A DNA stretch of 64,000 nucleotides from CAZUSO01 sp964622775 (lineage in GTDB: Bacteria > Bacteroidota > Bacteroidia > Chitinophagales > Chitinophagaceae), in the NCBI GenBank assembly GCA_964622775.1, contig CAZUSO010000004.1, positions 10,877 through 74,876 on the forward strand, given 5' to 3'. The notes under the pieces were generated by a model. It did no database searches. It was given only the letters and a program-made list of their open reading frames with translations, and had not been told where the DNA came from. A program made the translations under genes and the position numbers. Positions 1-8,557 of the stretch are shown here, piece by piece; the first letter of the stretch is position 1; every line of letters begins with the position of its first letter.

Positions 1-862
1 TAAGAATGATATGGCGCACAACGGCCTGGTCGCCAAGTCTTTTTACCATTTGTATAATATGGTAGCCAAAATCCGTTTTTATCACCGGAGAAATCTCTCC
101 CGGTTGCAGCTTGTAGGCGGCGGAAACAAATACCGGGTCAAAGCCTTTCCTGTCAATGGTCAGCTCACCGCCATTGTCCTTCGTATCATCCTGGCTGTAC
201 ATGCCCGCCATCATACCAAAATCTTTTCCATCTTCCACAATTTGCCGGCGGATATCTTCTAATTTCCCCATGGTATATTTTTCCACTTCGGGAGACACGT
301 CCGGCTGTACAACAATCTGGCCCACCTCTACCGATGCCGGGAAAAAGGGGAGCTCATCTTCGGGAATAGCAGTGAAAAACTGCTGTACTTCGTTTGGAGT
401 GACTTTTACGTTTTGAATCAGCTCCGCCTGCATCTCAGTGGCCAGAAGATTATCCCGAACGGATTCCCGGCTTTCTTCCTTCATCTGATACACGGTTTTG
501 CCGAGATAAGCTTCCATTCTTTCGACGCTGCCGTTGAATTCATTTTGTGCATAATACGAAATCTTTCGTTGCAAATCCGCGTCCACGGCTTCATCCGTAA
601 CCTTAGCCAACAGAGCGCTGTCACGGCCGGCTTCTTCTGCTAAGATCTTTTCTCCTACCATATTTCGGAATACATCGCAGCGAACGCTGTCATTGAGCTC
701 AACGCCGCCCTTTTTCGCCTGTAAGAGATTAATCTGGTATTCCGATTGCAGGATAGCCCGGTTTCCTACAACGGCTATAATTTTATCGGCGACCTTTTCC
801 TGCGCGGTTGCTGCGCTGCAAATGGCCAAAATGCATAAAGAAAGACTGATTTTTTTAAACAT
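1..862 (-). CDS. SurA-like periplasmic peptidyl-prolyl isomerase (3' end outside window)
   Basis: Partial gene that starts at the ATG at 862 and runs off the left edge, so about 287 N-terminal residues are visible. Residues 1-21 (MFKKISLSLCILAICSAATA then Q) are a clean Sec signal peptide. It is followed by a SurA-type N-terminal chaperone region (DKIIAVVGNRAILQSEYQ) and, from about residue 175, a parvulin domain with the typical SQDDTKDNGGEL and FGYHIIQMV motifs. The family folds outer-membrane proteins in the periplasm. The C-terminal part cannot be judged. A TACCTTTG promoter box lies only five bases before the ATG, which fixes this start. Confidence 0.88.
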   Translation of the reverse strand, partial: MFKKISLSLCILAICSAATAQEKVADKIIAVVGNRAILQSEYQINLLQAKKGGVELNDSVRCDVFRNMVGEKILAEEAGRDSALLAKVTDEAVDADLQRKISYYAQNEFNGSVERMEAYLGKTVYQMKEESRESVRDNLLATEMQAELIQNVKVTPNEVQQFFTAIPEDELPFFPASVEVGQIVVQPDVSPEVEKYTMGKLEDIRRQIVEDGKDFGMMAGMYSQDDTKDNGGELTIDRKGFDPVFVSAAYKLQPGEISPVIKTDFGYHIIQMVKRLGDQAVVRHIIL

Positions 863-867
863 ATCTG

Positions 868-875
868 CAAAGGTA
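868..875 (-). promoter_or_regulatory. Promoter -7 box (TACCTTTG) of the surA-like gene
   Basis: Exact match on the minus strand to the Bacteroidota TAnnTTTG consensus. Only CAGAT separates it from the ATG, so the transcript should start at or next to the start codon (inference). No convincing -33 TTG seen. Confidence 0.6.
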
Positions 876-1008
876 ATTGTTTAGGCCGTAGTAAAATCTT
901 AAATCGTAAAAATAGATAAGCTAATGTTGCATTTGTAATTGTAAAAAATGAAATGGACTTTTGTTGCCGGATTTTATCGTATTTTTAAACCGCAAAAACA
1001 AATTATCA

Positions 1009-1707
1009 ATGGGATTTAATAAAGTTGTGGCTAATGCCGATGAGGCTGTAAAAAACATCCGGGATGGTGCAGTGATTATGTTAGGCGGGTTTGGACTGTG
1101 TGGCATACCGGAAAATTGTATTAAAGCAATTATTAAAAAGGGGATAAAAGATATCACTTGTATTTCCAATAACGCAGGTGTGGATGATTTTGGTATCGGC
1201 CTGCTACTGAAAACCAGGCAGGTAAAGAAAATGATCTCCTCTTATGTAGGAGAAAATGCGGAGTTCGAGCGGCAATTGCTAAGCGGCGAGCTTGAAGTGG
1301 ACCTCGTTCCGCAAGGTACTCTGGCCACACGCTGCATGGCGGCTGCTTATGGATTTCCGGCTATCTTCACGCCGGCAGGCATCGGCACCCAAGTAGCGGA
1401 AGGTAAAGAAGTGCGTAATTTTAAAGGCAAAGACTATCTGGTAGAAGAAGCCTTTGATGCAGATTATGCCATTGTAAAAGCCTGGAAAGGCGATACGTCC
1501 GGTAATCTTATATTCAACAAAACCGCACGGAATTTCAACAGCGTAATGGCGATGGGCGGCAAAACCACCATTGTGGAGGTAGAAGAGCTGGTGGAAGCCG
1601 GCGAGCTGGATCCTAACTTTGTTCATGTTCCTGGTATTTATGTACATCGCATCTTCCAGGGAACGGATTATGAAAAGCGGATCGAACAACGTACTGTAAG
1701 GCAATAA
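1009..1707 (+). CDS. scoA: 3-oxoacid CoA-transferase subunit A
   Basis: A 232-residue protein matching the usual length of the A subunit of succinyl-CoA:3-oxoacid (acetoacetate) CoA-transferase, which moves CoA from succinyl-CoA to 3-oxoacids. Seen: MGFNKVVANADEAVKNIRDG at the start, the glycine-rich GGFGLCGIPEN loop near residue 30, and TPAGIGTQVAEGKE near 125. The frame is open upstream to 961, but the family begins at MGFNK. A weak promoter (TTTG then TATTTTTA at 980-987) also favours 1009. The B subunit is not downstream in the usual operon but 435 bases away on the opposite strand. Confidence 0.9.
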   Translation: MGFNKVVANADEAVKNIRDGAVIMLGGFGLCGIPENCIKAIIKKGIKDITCISNNAGVDDFGIGLLLKTRQVKKMISSYVGENAEFERQLLSGELEVDLVPQGTLATRCMAAAYGFPAIFTPAGIGTQVAEGKEVRNFKGKDYLVEEAFDADYAIVKAWKGDTSGNLIFNKTARNFNSVMAMGGKTTIVEVEELVEAGELDPNFVHVPGIYVHRIFQGTDYEKRIEQRTVRQ

Positions 1708-1833
1708 CGATAATTGCATTTTTTTAAAATTCCCGGATCCGGGCGATCAGCCGGTTTTTAAAGATTATTCCGGTTTTGTAAAAAAAATGCCGTAATTAAT
1801 TGTTCCTGCTACACTTTAAGGGATTCCCGCCGT

Positions 1834-2085
1834 TCATCTCCCGGAGCGGAGCAGCCAATATCCCATAGTTACGGAAATGCTTCCGGAGTGCATTTGCTCA
1901 ATGGGCAGGAAGCGGATATAAGCCCGGGAGGCATCAGATTGACCAAAGCACAGGCGGCCTGGAGGCGGATAAAAAACGGTAATCTGATGGGAGATATAGT
2001 GAAATCTGCGGCGATGCCCAGGTCATAATATTTCATATCCGGGGCCGCCGCATGATGCAATATGCCGCTTCCTAAGTGAGGCGTA
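1834..2085 (-). pseudogene. Frameshifted 3' remnant of an outer-membrane-type protein gene
   Basis: Between the two CoA-transferase genes the minus strand shows coding-like sequence in two frames. One reads MKYYDLGIAADFTISP and RLPFFIRLQAACA. After a shift near 1955 the other reads FGQSDASRAYIRFLPIEQ and SGSISVTMGYWLLRSGR, then stops at 1834. The alternating aromatic/hydrophobic pattern and the end resemble the last strands of a beta-barrel (inference). No start or signal peptide is left. The flanking intergenic sequence also has the palindrome CCCGGATCCGGG at 1732-1743. Confidence 0.4.
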
Positions 2086-2117
2086 CATGAATTTTTATTT
2101 AATCGGAAACATAAGCC

Positions 2118-2152
2118 GGTGAATTATGCAAAGATTGGTGAATTATGCAAAG
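2118..2152. repeat. 16-bp direct duplication at the scoB stop codon
   Basis: GGTGAATTATGCAAAG occurs at 2118-2133 and again at 2137-2152. The second copy holds the last codons and stop of scoB; the first is a copy just outside the gene. Confidence 0.8.
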
Positions 2153-2802
2153 GCTATTTCCTTTACCTTGTCGGATATGGTCAGGCGACCTGCGGTTTTG
2201 GCTTTGATTTCTTCAATAGTCACACCCGGAGCGTATTCAGTACAGAGAAATCCGTTTTCGGTAATCTCGAAAACGCCCAAATCGGAAACCACTTTCTTTA
2301 CGCATTTCAGGCCGGTGATGGGCAAACTGCATTGGGACAGTAATTTCGAATTGCCGGCTCTGTCGGTGTGCTGCATCGCAACGATAATGTTTTTGGCAGA
2401 AGCCACCAGATCCATTGCCCCTCCCATACCTTTCACCATCTTACCCGGAATTTTCCAGTTGGCAATATCGCCGTTGTCCGCAACTTCCATAGCGCCTAAA
2501 ACAGTAAGATCCACCTTACCGGCACGAATCATACCAAAACTCAGGGCGCTGTCAAAATAGCTGCCGCCCTTGCGCAATGTTACGGTTTGCTTACCCGCAT
2601 TGATCAGGTCGGCATCCACCTCATCTTCCGTTGGGAAGGGGCCGATGCCCAGCATGCCATTTTCGCTTTGTAATTCAATCTCTATATCGGATGGCACATA
2701 ATTGGCTACCAGCGTGGGAATGCCGATACCCAGATTAACGTACATACCATCCTGAAGCTCCTGCGCAATACGTTGCGCAATTTGATTTTTATCTAAAGCC
2801 AT
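2143..2802 (-). CDS. scoB: 3-oxoacid CoA-transferase subunit B
   Basis: A 219-residue B subunit, normal length. The catalytic glutamate motif SENGMLGIGP lies near residue 46, preceded by NLGIGIPTLVANYVP, and GMIRAGKVDLTVLGAMEVA lies near 112. Together with subunit A it would form the heterodimeric enzyme of ketone-body and branched-chain or aromatic acid breakdown. An FAH-family hydrolase lies 2 kb away, which fits an aromatic/ketoacid role, but this is only suggestive. It points toward scoA (convergent), so the two subunits cannot share one transcript. Confidence 0.92.
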   Translation of the reverse strand: MALDKNQIAQRIAQELQDGMYVNLGIGIPTLVANYVPSDIEIELQSENGMLGIGPFPTEDEVDADLINAGKQTVTLRKGGSYFDSALSFGMIRAGKVDLTVLGAMEVADNGDIANWKIPGKMVKGMGGAMDLVASAKNIIVAMQHTDRAGNSKLLSQCSLPITGLKCVKKVVSDLGVFEITENGFLCTEYAPGVTIEEIKAKTAGRLTISDKVKEIAFA

Positions 2803-2945
2803 TATGAGTAATATTTTTTATGCTACAAAATAAAATAAAATTCCAGCAAGTTAATACTTTTCTTTCAGAGTTCTTTTCCGGGAAAGTGTCGAGTCGGATG
2901 TATTCCAAGCGGACATCCGGCCTTTACCGCTCCATCACCTTTGTG

Positions 2946-4394
2946 CTACCGGCGGATGCTTTTTATTAAAGCCCGCATCATGCGGAAAGAAAATAAGCCA
3001 CAGGCAAAAACACTGAGCGCGGCTCCGGCAGCAATCAGCAGCAATGATGGGAAAAAGGCAAAGGCAACACGATGGATCAGCCAGACAATGGTAATCATGG
3101 TTCCGGCAAACAACACAATCCGGACAAACCATACCGCATCTCTTTTAAATCCGAAATGCCGCGTAGCCACAATGACGTTCAAAGCAGCAATGGTCAGGCT
3201 GGTACAGCATGCTGTAATCGCTGCGCCCAAAGCGCCGTACCGGGGAATAAGCCACAGGTTATTGCACAGGCTGATGCACACGCCTATTGCAGAAATAAGT
3301 ATGAGTATGCGGAGATTACCATTCGCCGTAAGCAAGGTGGCATAAATATAAGTAAGGCAATAGGCCGGAAAGGTCATCATCAGTACCGAGAACACCCGGC
3401 TATCATATTGCGTTGCGTCATGATGCTGCAGCAGCATAATTTCATTCCCGAAAAACCAGGCGGTAATGCAAACGGTAAGCGCAACCGGCAGCAGCAGATT
3501 TACCCCCGTCCGCACTATAGGTTCCACGGGATTCCTTTCCGCCAGCAGTCGCCCGAACAGCGGAAGCAGGATGCCGGCAAACAATACGCCGGTTACGTTA
3601 TTGGAAACATCCAGCAGCCGGAACGCCGCAGCAAAGACTCCTGTTTCATGTGCTCCATTAGGCAACAGGCGCTCAATCAGGATAGCATCAGCACGCATAT
3701 AAACCGCCATTAAAAAAATCAGTATCGCATACGGCAGGCTTTGCCGGCATATCTGCAGGGTGCGTTTGTAATCAAAATGCGTCCAGTCGAAATGCGTATG
3801 CCGCAACGAAATAACAAAAGCAATTACCGCAGTGAACAAATAAGCCGTCATCTGCGCATATACGAACCATTCAATCTTAAATGTACCGGCAAAGCCGCTG
3901 TGATAGAGCATTACCGAACATATTGCAATCATCATCAGCTTGTCGGTTACAGACAATATACTGTCGGTTTTAAAGCGCTGCATGCCGGCAATATTGCTGC
4001 GTAAATACAGCACAAAGGAATTGAGTATCTGTACACCGCATAATGCCATTAGCAACCATAGCGCCCTGTCCCGAAACCCGGAAAGAGTTCCCAGCAGCAT
4101 CACCGCCCCCAGGTAAGCTCCCGACAGCAGCAACTTCGCAATAATCATATTGGGAAACATCCGGTGCAGCCGCTGTGGCGATTGAGCGATGATGCGGGTG
4201 TTATAGCTTTGCATGCCGAAATCCAGCAGGATCTGAAACATCATACTGAAATTCAGCAACGCCACATATTGTCCGTATGTACCATAGCCCACCGTATTTT
4301 GTACTTTCAAATCAATGGCGAAAATCCAAACCGGTTTAACAATCAGGTTCACCAATAACAGAAAAAAGATATTTTGTACAAAAGACTTACGCAC
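2946..4394 (-). CDS. Polysaccharide flippase (Wzx/RfbX-like, MOP superfamily)
   Basis: A 482-residue, very hydrophobic protein with about 12-14 predicted membrane segments. The N-terminal part (LVNLIVKPVWIFAID, then QNTVGYGTYGQYVALLNFS) is characteristic of Bacteroidota flippases that move undecaprenyl-linked sugars across the inner membrane. The start is a GTG: an in-frame stop lies four codons upstream and no suitable ATG follows. No sugar-nucleotide or glycosyltransferase gene is adjacent, so its glycan is unknown. Confidence 0.85.
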   Translation of the reverse strand: MRKSFVQNIFFLLLVNLIVKPVWIFAIDLKVQNTVGYGTYGQYVALLNFSMMFQILLDFGMQSYNTRIIAQSPQRLHRMFPNMIIAKLLLSGAYLGAVMLLGTLSGFRDRALWLLMALCGVQILNSFVLYLRSNIAGMQRFKTDSILSVTDKLMMIAICSVMLYHSGFAGTFKIEWFVYAQMTAYLFTAVIAFVISLRHTHFDWTHFDYKRTLQICRQSLPYAILIFLMAVYMRADAILIERLLPNGAHETGVFAAAFRLLDVSNNVTGVLFAGILLPLFGRLLAERNPVEPIVRTGVNLLLPVALTVCITAWFFGNEIMLLQHHDATQYDSRVFSVLMMTFPAYCLTYIYATLLTANGNLRILILISAIGVCISLCNNLWLIPRYGALGAAITACCTSLTIAALNVIVATRHFGFKRDAVWFVRIVLFAGTMITIVWLIHRVAFAFFPSLLLIAAGAALSVFACGLFSFRMMRALIKSIRR

Positions 4395-4562
4395 GAAGTA
4401 ACTTCAATTATAAATTGAAAATTAGGAATAAAAACGCATAAACCTAAAACCCTTTTCGGAGCCTTAGGAGTTTTTTGAAAATAAGCCCGGCATTATCCCA
4501 TATTTAATGGCAATAATAAAGACAAACCTTCCCTGACAGGCACACCAAAAATTACAGCTTAT

Positions 4563-4660
4563 GCATCCCTTCCCGGATAACTTACCAAGCAAATCTGGAT
4601 TATCTGTAAGAAAAAATATATTTGACCAGGCATCGCATCTTTTCCCGGATAACTTACCAA
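4563..4660. repeat. Pair of 26-bp direct repeats between flippase and FAH genes
   Basis: Copies at 4563-4588 and 4635-4660 agree at 24 of 26 positions. The shared core is TTCCCGGATAACTTACCAA. The copies are 72 bases apart, in noncoding DNA just past the stop codon of the FAH-family gene. They could belong to a dispersed intergenic repeat family; only these two copies are visible here. Confidence 0.7.
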
Positions 4661-4664
4661 TTTA

Positions 4665-5675
4665 CTATCCCATATTTTTTTTGATGGCCAGCAACGAAAG
4701 ATCACTGTCCGTCTTTTGAATGGTATTGGTAAGCGTGCCCAGCCCGTCAATCTTCATTTCTACGACATCGTCCGGTTGCAGCCATTGTTCCGGGTAACCG
4801 GGGTCATTCAGCTTGCCCGTTCCGTTTAGCTCCAGGAAGCAGCCGGTTCCCACCGTTCCACTACCAATCACATCACCCGGCAAAATATCCGCACCGTAGG
4901 CACAGCGTTCAATAATCTCTGCAAAAGTCCAGTCCATGTCGCCTGCATTGCCGGCACTCACCGGAATATTGTTTACACTACAGGTCATTTTCAGGTTGTA
5001 GTTATTACCCGTATGTTGCGCTTTCGCCGGTATTTTATAAGGTTCCAGCTCATCGGGCGTAACTAACCAGGGACCGATAACCGTTGAAAAATCCTTGCCC
5101 TTGGCAGGGCCGAGATTCAGCATCATCTCTTCCATCTGGAGTCGGCGCGCGCTCATGTCATTCATGATACAATAACCGGCAATGTAATTGTCTGCTTCAC
5201 ACGCTTTGATATTCTTTCCCTTTTTTCCGATGACTACTGCGATTTCCAGTTCGAAATCCAATTTCTCAAAATGATCAGGCATACAGTCAATATTGCCCGG
5301 GCCCTGTATGGCATTATGATTGGTAAAATAGAAAATAGGATATTGGTCGAATTGCGGGATCATCTCCACCTTACGGTTGCGGCGTGCCGCAGCCACATGC
5401 TGACGAAAGGCATAACCATCGCGGCAGGAAGTGGGATGGGGAACAGGCGCCAGGAGCTGCACGTGTTCTATTCCGATGGATGGAATGTTTAATTTTCCGT
5501 TTTTAATGGCTGCTTCTGCTTCCTTTGCAACCGGCAGGTACCTGTCCCAATCGTTCAGCATGGGAAGGATAGCCGATGGCAGGCGGCTGTCCGCTTCATT
5601 AGTGTCGTATAAATCATTTCCGATAAGAATCGCCAGTTGCTCATGCGCATTTTTACGGTAGGTTACTAATTTCAT
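4665..5675 (-). CDS. Fumarylacetoacetate hydrolase (FAH) family protein
   Basis: A 336-residue protein with the FAH fold in the C-terminal two thirds. Seen: FELEIAVVIGKKGKNI near residue 142 (metal-binding acidic residues), GYCIMNDMSARRLQ near 167, KGKDFSTVIGPWLVTPDEL near 193, and GDVIGSGTVGTGCF near 270. Family members cleave fumarylacetoacetate or decarboxylate/hydrate related 2-oxo acids; the exact substrate cannot be read from sequence. The length and N-terminal domain resemble the longer FAH-type enzymes. A TACTTTTG box lies at 5730-5737 upstream. Confidence 0.85.
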   Translation of the reverse strand: MKLVTYRKNAHEQLAILIGNDLYDTNEADSRLPSAILPMLNDWDRYLPVAKEAEAAIKNGKLNIPSIGIEHVQLLAPVPHPTSCRDGYAFRQHVAAARRNRKVEMIPQFDQYPIFYFTNHNAIQGPGNIDCMPDHFEKLDFELEIAVVIGKKGKNIKACEADNYIAGYCIMNDMSARRLQMEEMMLNLGPAKGKDFSTVIGPWLVTPDELEPYKIPAKAQHTGNNYNLKMTCSVNNIPVSAGNAGDMDWTFAEIIERCAYGADILPGDVIGSGTVGTGCFLELNGTGKLNDPGYPEQWLQPDDVVEMKIDGLGTLTNTIQKTDSDLSLLAIKKNMG

Positions 5676-5729
5676 TATGCTATGTTGCTTTTATTTTGAT
5701 GTAAAAAAAATTGACTTGATATGAAAAGG

Positions 5730-5737
5730 CAAAAGTA
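5730..5737 (-). promoter_or_regulatory. Promoter -7 box (TACTTTTG) of FAH-family gene
   Basis: Matches TAnnTTTG on the minus strand, giving a leader of about 50 bases to the ATG at 5675. No clear -33 element. Confidence 0.4.
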
Positions 5738-5744
5738 ATACAGA

Positions 5745-6605
5745 TTATTCTATCGGCCTTTGAGGGTGAAATTCCCTGTTGTTTTTACCGGTGGGCAGCG
5801 TAATGCCCAGGCTCATAATGAGCTCATAAGTTCCGAAAGCCTGTCTGGCCTTTCCCTGATATACGCTTAGTCCGCTGTAACGCGCATAATCGCCTTTCTG
5901 GGCAAATTCCAGGTAAACATATTTCATCATGGTTGCCCGGAGTGCCGTTTCGATACCCGCATTCCAGCCGCCAAGCTGAAATCCGTCATCGTTTTTATGG
6001 CCGAACAAACTGTTTTCCACATGAGGAATCACCGGCCCGATACCAGCTTTTATCAGGGCATCTAATTTAAATTTTTTGTTGTTCGTATGAAAAACGGAAA
6101 ACCTTTTCACCAGATTAAACAATAAAAAATTAGCGCCGTTATTGAGGTAATAATAAAATCCGCTGTCGTATGTAAAAGGAATAAGACCATCATAAAGTGT
6201 GCCGTTGAGCGTACCTTTCAGATGAATTTGCTGATCTTGCCGGATAATGTATTTTGTATGATCAAAATTGATCTCAAAAGCCCAGTCCTGCTTCTTATTG
6301 AAGAAATATCCCAACCGGTAATTGTATTGCGGAACGGTCAGCGGTTTATTAAAAATGCCGGTATTCCATCCCGGATGATCCTGAGCCATTACCTTTTTCA
6401 TGGTATAATCATTACCCAGGCTTTCCTGCTTAACATATACATCCGAATACGAGTACCATTCTTTATTATAGCCCCAACTGAAATAAAGGCTGCCGTTTTT
6501 CACGATATTAACTCCACGCCCCCCGGACTGTGCGCTTGAAGCATCAGTTATCAGCAGAAAAGAGAACAATAACGGAATGATGATCCGGTAAGTATAAAGC
6601 GACAC
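5745..6605 (-). CDS. Predicted outer-membrane beta-barrel protein, unknown function
   Basis: A 286-residue protein with an N-terminal signal peptide (IIIPLLFSFLLITDASSAQ). The rest is rich in alternating aromatic and polar residues (NGSLYFSWGYNKEWY, YNYRLGYFFNKKQDWAFEI, GSFYYY-like stretches, TYELIMSLGITLPTG at the end), the pattern of an outer-membrane barrel. I do not recognise a more specific family. The start is a GTG after an A-rich stretch, with no early ATG. A near-consensus TATCTTCG box lies at 6629-6636. Confidence 0.6.
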   Translation of the reverse strand: MSLYTYRIIIPLLFSFLLITDASSAQSGGRGVNIVKNGSLYFSWGYNKEWYSYSDVYVKQESLGNDYTMKKVMAQDHPGWNTGIFNKPLTVPQYNYRLGYFFNKKQDWAFEINFDHTKYIIRQDQQIHLKGTLNGTLYDGLIPFTYDSGFYYYLNNGANFLLFNLVKRFSVFHTNNKKFKLDALIKAGIGPVIPHVENSLFGHKNDDGFQLGGWNAGIETALRATMMKYVYLEFAQKGDYARYSGLSVYQGKARQAFGTYELIMSLGITLPTGKNNREFHPQRPIE

Positions 6606-6781
6606 GATATATTTTTTGGTAAGGATGGCGAAGATACAAAGTCCTGTCAGATTTTTTACCTGGGGTGAATTAACATAAGTTCATTGAACCCTCCCGGCAT
6701 ATTCCATCTAAGATGTACCCTTATCATTATTGCTGATGCAGCATCATCTTTTTGCAATAAAAAATCCTGCTGATTCCTTAG

Positions 6782-6789
6782 TACCTTTG
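6782..6789 (+). promoter_or_regulatory. Promoter -7 box (TACCTTTG) of mqnE
   Basis: Exact TAnnTTTG match. It lies inside the longest possible frame of mqnE, so the true start must be the later ATG at 6811. Confidence 0.6.
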
Positions 6790-6810
6790 CGGCACATCAA
6801 TGTAAATGGC

Positions 6811-7962
6811 ATGACAGCTGAATATGAATTTCCTGCTTCATTAAAAAGATATATGCAGTCCGAATCACGTCTGGGCACCATCGTTGAAAAGGCGATTTCC
6901 GGTGAGCGCATTTCGGAAGAAGAAGGTCTGCTCCTGTTTGAGCAGGCCGACCTGAATTTTGCAGGCACACTGGCGAATTATATACGGGAGCGGCTTCACG
7001 GAAACAAGGTTTATTTCAATCGCAACTTTCACATCGAACCCACCAATGTATGCATCTTCACCTGTGATTTTTGCTCCTACTCCCGGTCTTACAAACACCG
7101 GGAAGACGGATGGGAACTGGGCATAGAGCAGATGATGGACATTGTGCGGCAGTACGACAACGAACCGGTCACCGAAGTGCATATTGTAGGTGGCGTGCAT
7201 CCGAAAATGAATCTGAACTTCTTCTGCGACCTGCTGCAACAAATCAAGGCTCATCGTCCGGAATTGCATTGTAAAGGATTTACCGCCGTAGAGCTGGATT
7301 ATATGATTCGTAAGGCGAAGTTGAGCGTGGAAGAAGGCATGCAAAAGCTAAAGGATGCCGGGTTGCAGTCTTTGCCCGGAGGCGGCGCAGAAATCTTTGA
7401 CCAGTCCGTCAGGGATAAGATTTGCGCCGACAAGGTCAATGCCGAAGGCTGGCTACATATCCACGAAACGGCGCACCGCCTGGGTATGCATACCAATGCC
7501 ACGATGCTGTATGGCCATATTGAAACTTATGCACACCGCATTGATCACATGAACCGGCTCCGGATATTACAGGACAAAACGGGAGGATTCAATTGTTTTA
7601 TTCCGCTTAAGTTCAGGAATAAAGGCAATGACATGTCGCATATCCCGGAAAGCACGGTGGTGGAAGATATGAAGCTGTATGCCATCGCAAGGATATTCAT
7701 GGATAACATCTCCAACCTGAAAGCCTACTGGCCCATGCTGGGTCGCCAGAGCGCTCAGCTCACGCTGAATTATGGCGTTAATGATTTAGACGGAACCATT
7801 GACGACACTACAAAAATTTATACGATGGCCGGCAGCGAGGAGCAAAATCCGGCAATGAGCACGGAACAACTTTGTGAGCTGATTCATGCTGTTGGAAAAA
7901 TCCCGGTGGAACGGGATACGGTTTATAATGAGATAAAAGTGTATGATGATACGGTAGCGTAA
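6811..7962 (+). CDS. mqnE: Aminofutalosine synthase (radical SAM)
   Basis: A 383-residue radical SAM enzyme. The cluster-binding CxxxCxxC is seen as IEPTNVCIFTCDFCSY, which is the MqnE version rather than MqnC. It is followed by EVHIVGGVHPKMNL and the PGGGAEIFD motif. MqnE joins SAM and the enolpyruvyl product of MqnA to make aminofutalosine in the futalosine route to menaquinone. The other mqn genes are not in this window. The frame extends upstream to 6730, but the promoter box at 6782 and family length favour 6811. The gene converges on rplL across a shared terminator. Confidence 0.9.
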   Translation: MTAEYEFPASLKRYMQSESRLGTIVEKAISGERISEEEGLLLFEQADLNFAGTLANYIRERLHGNKVYFNRNFHIEPTNVCIFTCDFCSYSRSYKHREDGWELGIEQMMDIVRQYDNEPVTEVHIVGGVHPKMNLNFFCDLLQQIKAHRPELHCKGFTAVELDYMIRKAKLSVEEGMQKLKDAGLQSLPGGGAEIFDQSVRDKICADKVNAEGWLHIHETAHRLGMHTNATMLYGHIETYAHRIDHMNRLRILQDKTGGFNCFIPLKFRNKGNDMSHIPESTVVEDMKLYAIARIFMDNISNLKAYWPMLGRQSAQLTLNYGVNDLDGTIDDTTKIYTMAGSEEQNPAMSTEQLCELIHAVGKIPVERDTVYNEIKVYDDTVA

Positions 7963-8022
7963 ACAGAGCAACCGTTTCATTTGTCAGATGCACCCTGCTG
8001 TTTTTAAAAAAACATAAAATAA

Positions 8023-8056
8023 AAAAATCCGCCCGTATAATTACAGGCGGATTTTT
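8023..8056. terminator. Bidirectional terminator between mqnE and rplL
   Basis: An 11-bp perfect stem, AAAAATCCGCC (8023-8033) with GGCGGATTTTT (8046-8056) and a 12-base loop. A-rich and T-rich arms let it work for mqnE on the plus strand and for the ribosomal operon on the minus strand. Confidence 0.9.
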
Positions 8057-8071
8057 ATGGTAAGAAATGTA

Positions 8072-8446
8072 TTAAGCCACTTCAACTTCAGCGCCGGCAT
8101 CTTGCAGCCTGGCGGCTAATTCGTCAGCTTCAGCTTTCGACACTTTTTCCTTGATTGCTTTAGGAGCGCCGTCCACTAAGTCTTTAGCTTCTTTCAGACC
8201 TAAACCGGTAAGTTCTTTAACGACCTTAACCACGTTCAGCTTGGAAGCGCCGGGGCTTTTCAGGATTACGTCAAATTCTGTTTTTTCAGCAGCAGCAGCG
8301 CCGCCACCTTCACCACCGGCAGCCATAACAACTGCGGCGGCAGCAGGTTCAATACCATAATCTGCTTTCAGTACGTCGGCTAACTCCTGAACTTCTTTAA
8401 CAGTCAGGTTTACTAATGATTCGGCTAATGATTTAATGTCTGCCAT
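8072..8446 (-). CDS. rplL: Ribosomal protein L7/L12
   Basis: A 124-residue protein of normal length. The N-terminal dimer domain (MADIKSLAESLVNLTVKEVQ), the Ala/Gly-rich hinge (VMAAGGEGGGAAAAE) and the C-terminal factor-binding domain (LNVVKVVKELTGLGLKEAKD) are all seen. It forms the stalk that recruits translation GTPases, bound to L10. It is the last gene of the rplKAJL unit and is followed at once by a terminator, whereas rpoB normally follows. Confidence 0.97.
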   Translation of the reverse strand: MADIKSLAESLVNLTVKEVQELADVLKADYGIEPAAAAVVMAAGGEGGGAAAAEKTEFDVILKSPGASKLNVVKVVKELTGLGLKEAKDLVDGAPKAIKEKVSKAEADELAARLQDAGAEVEVA

Positions 8447-8557
8447 TGTATTAACTTTTAGAATGTTTTTTTAATTAAAAAATATATTGATTGATGGAAG
8501 CCTTGTTTAACAGGTTTGTGCTGGTAAAGAATACCACCGCAAACCGGATATTAAAAA

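Noticed and set aside
961..1008. A longer N-terminus for scoA from the ATG at 961.
   Set aside because: The extra 16 residues do not fit the family, and a weak promoter lies within this stretch.
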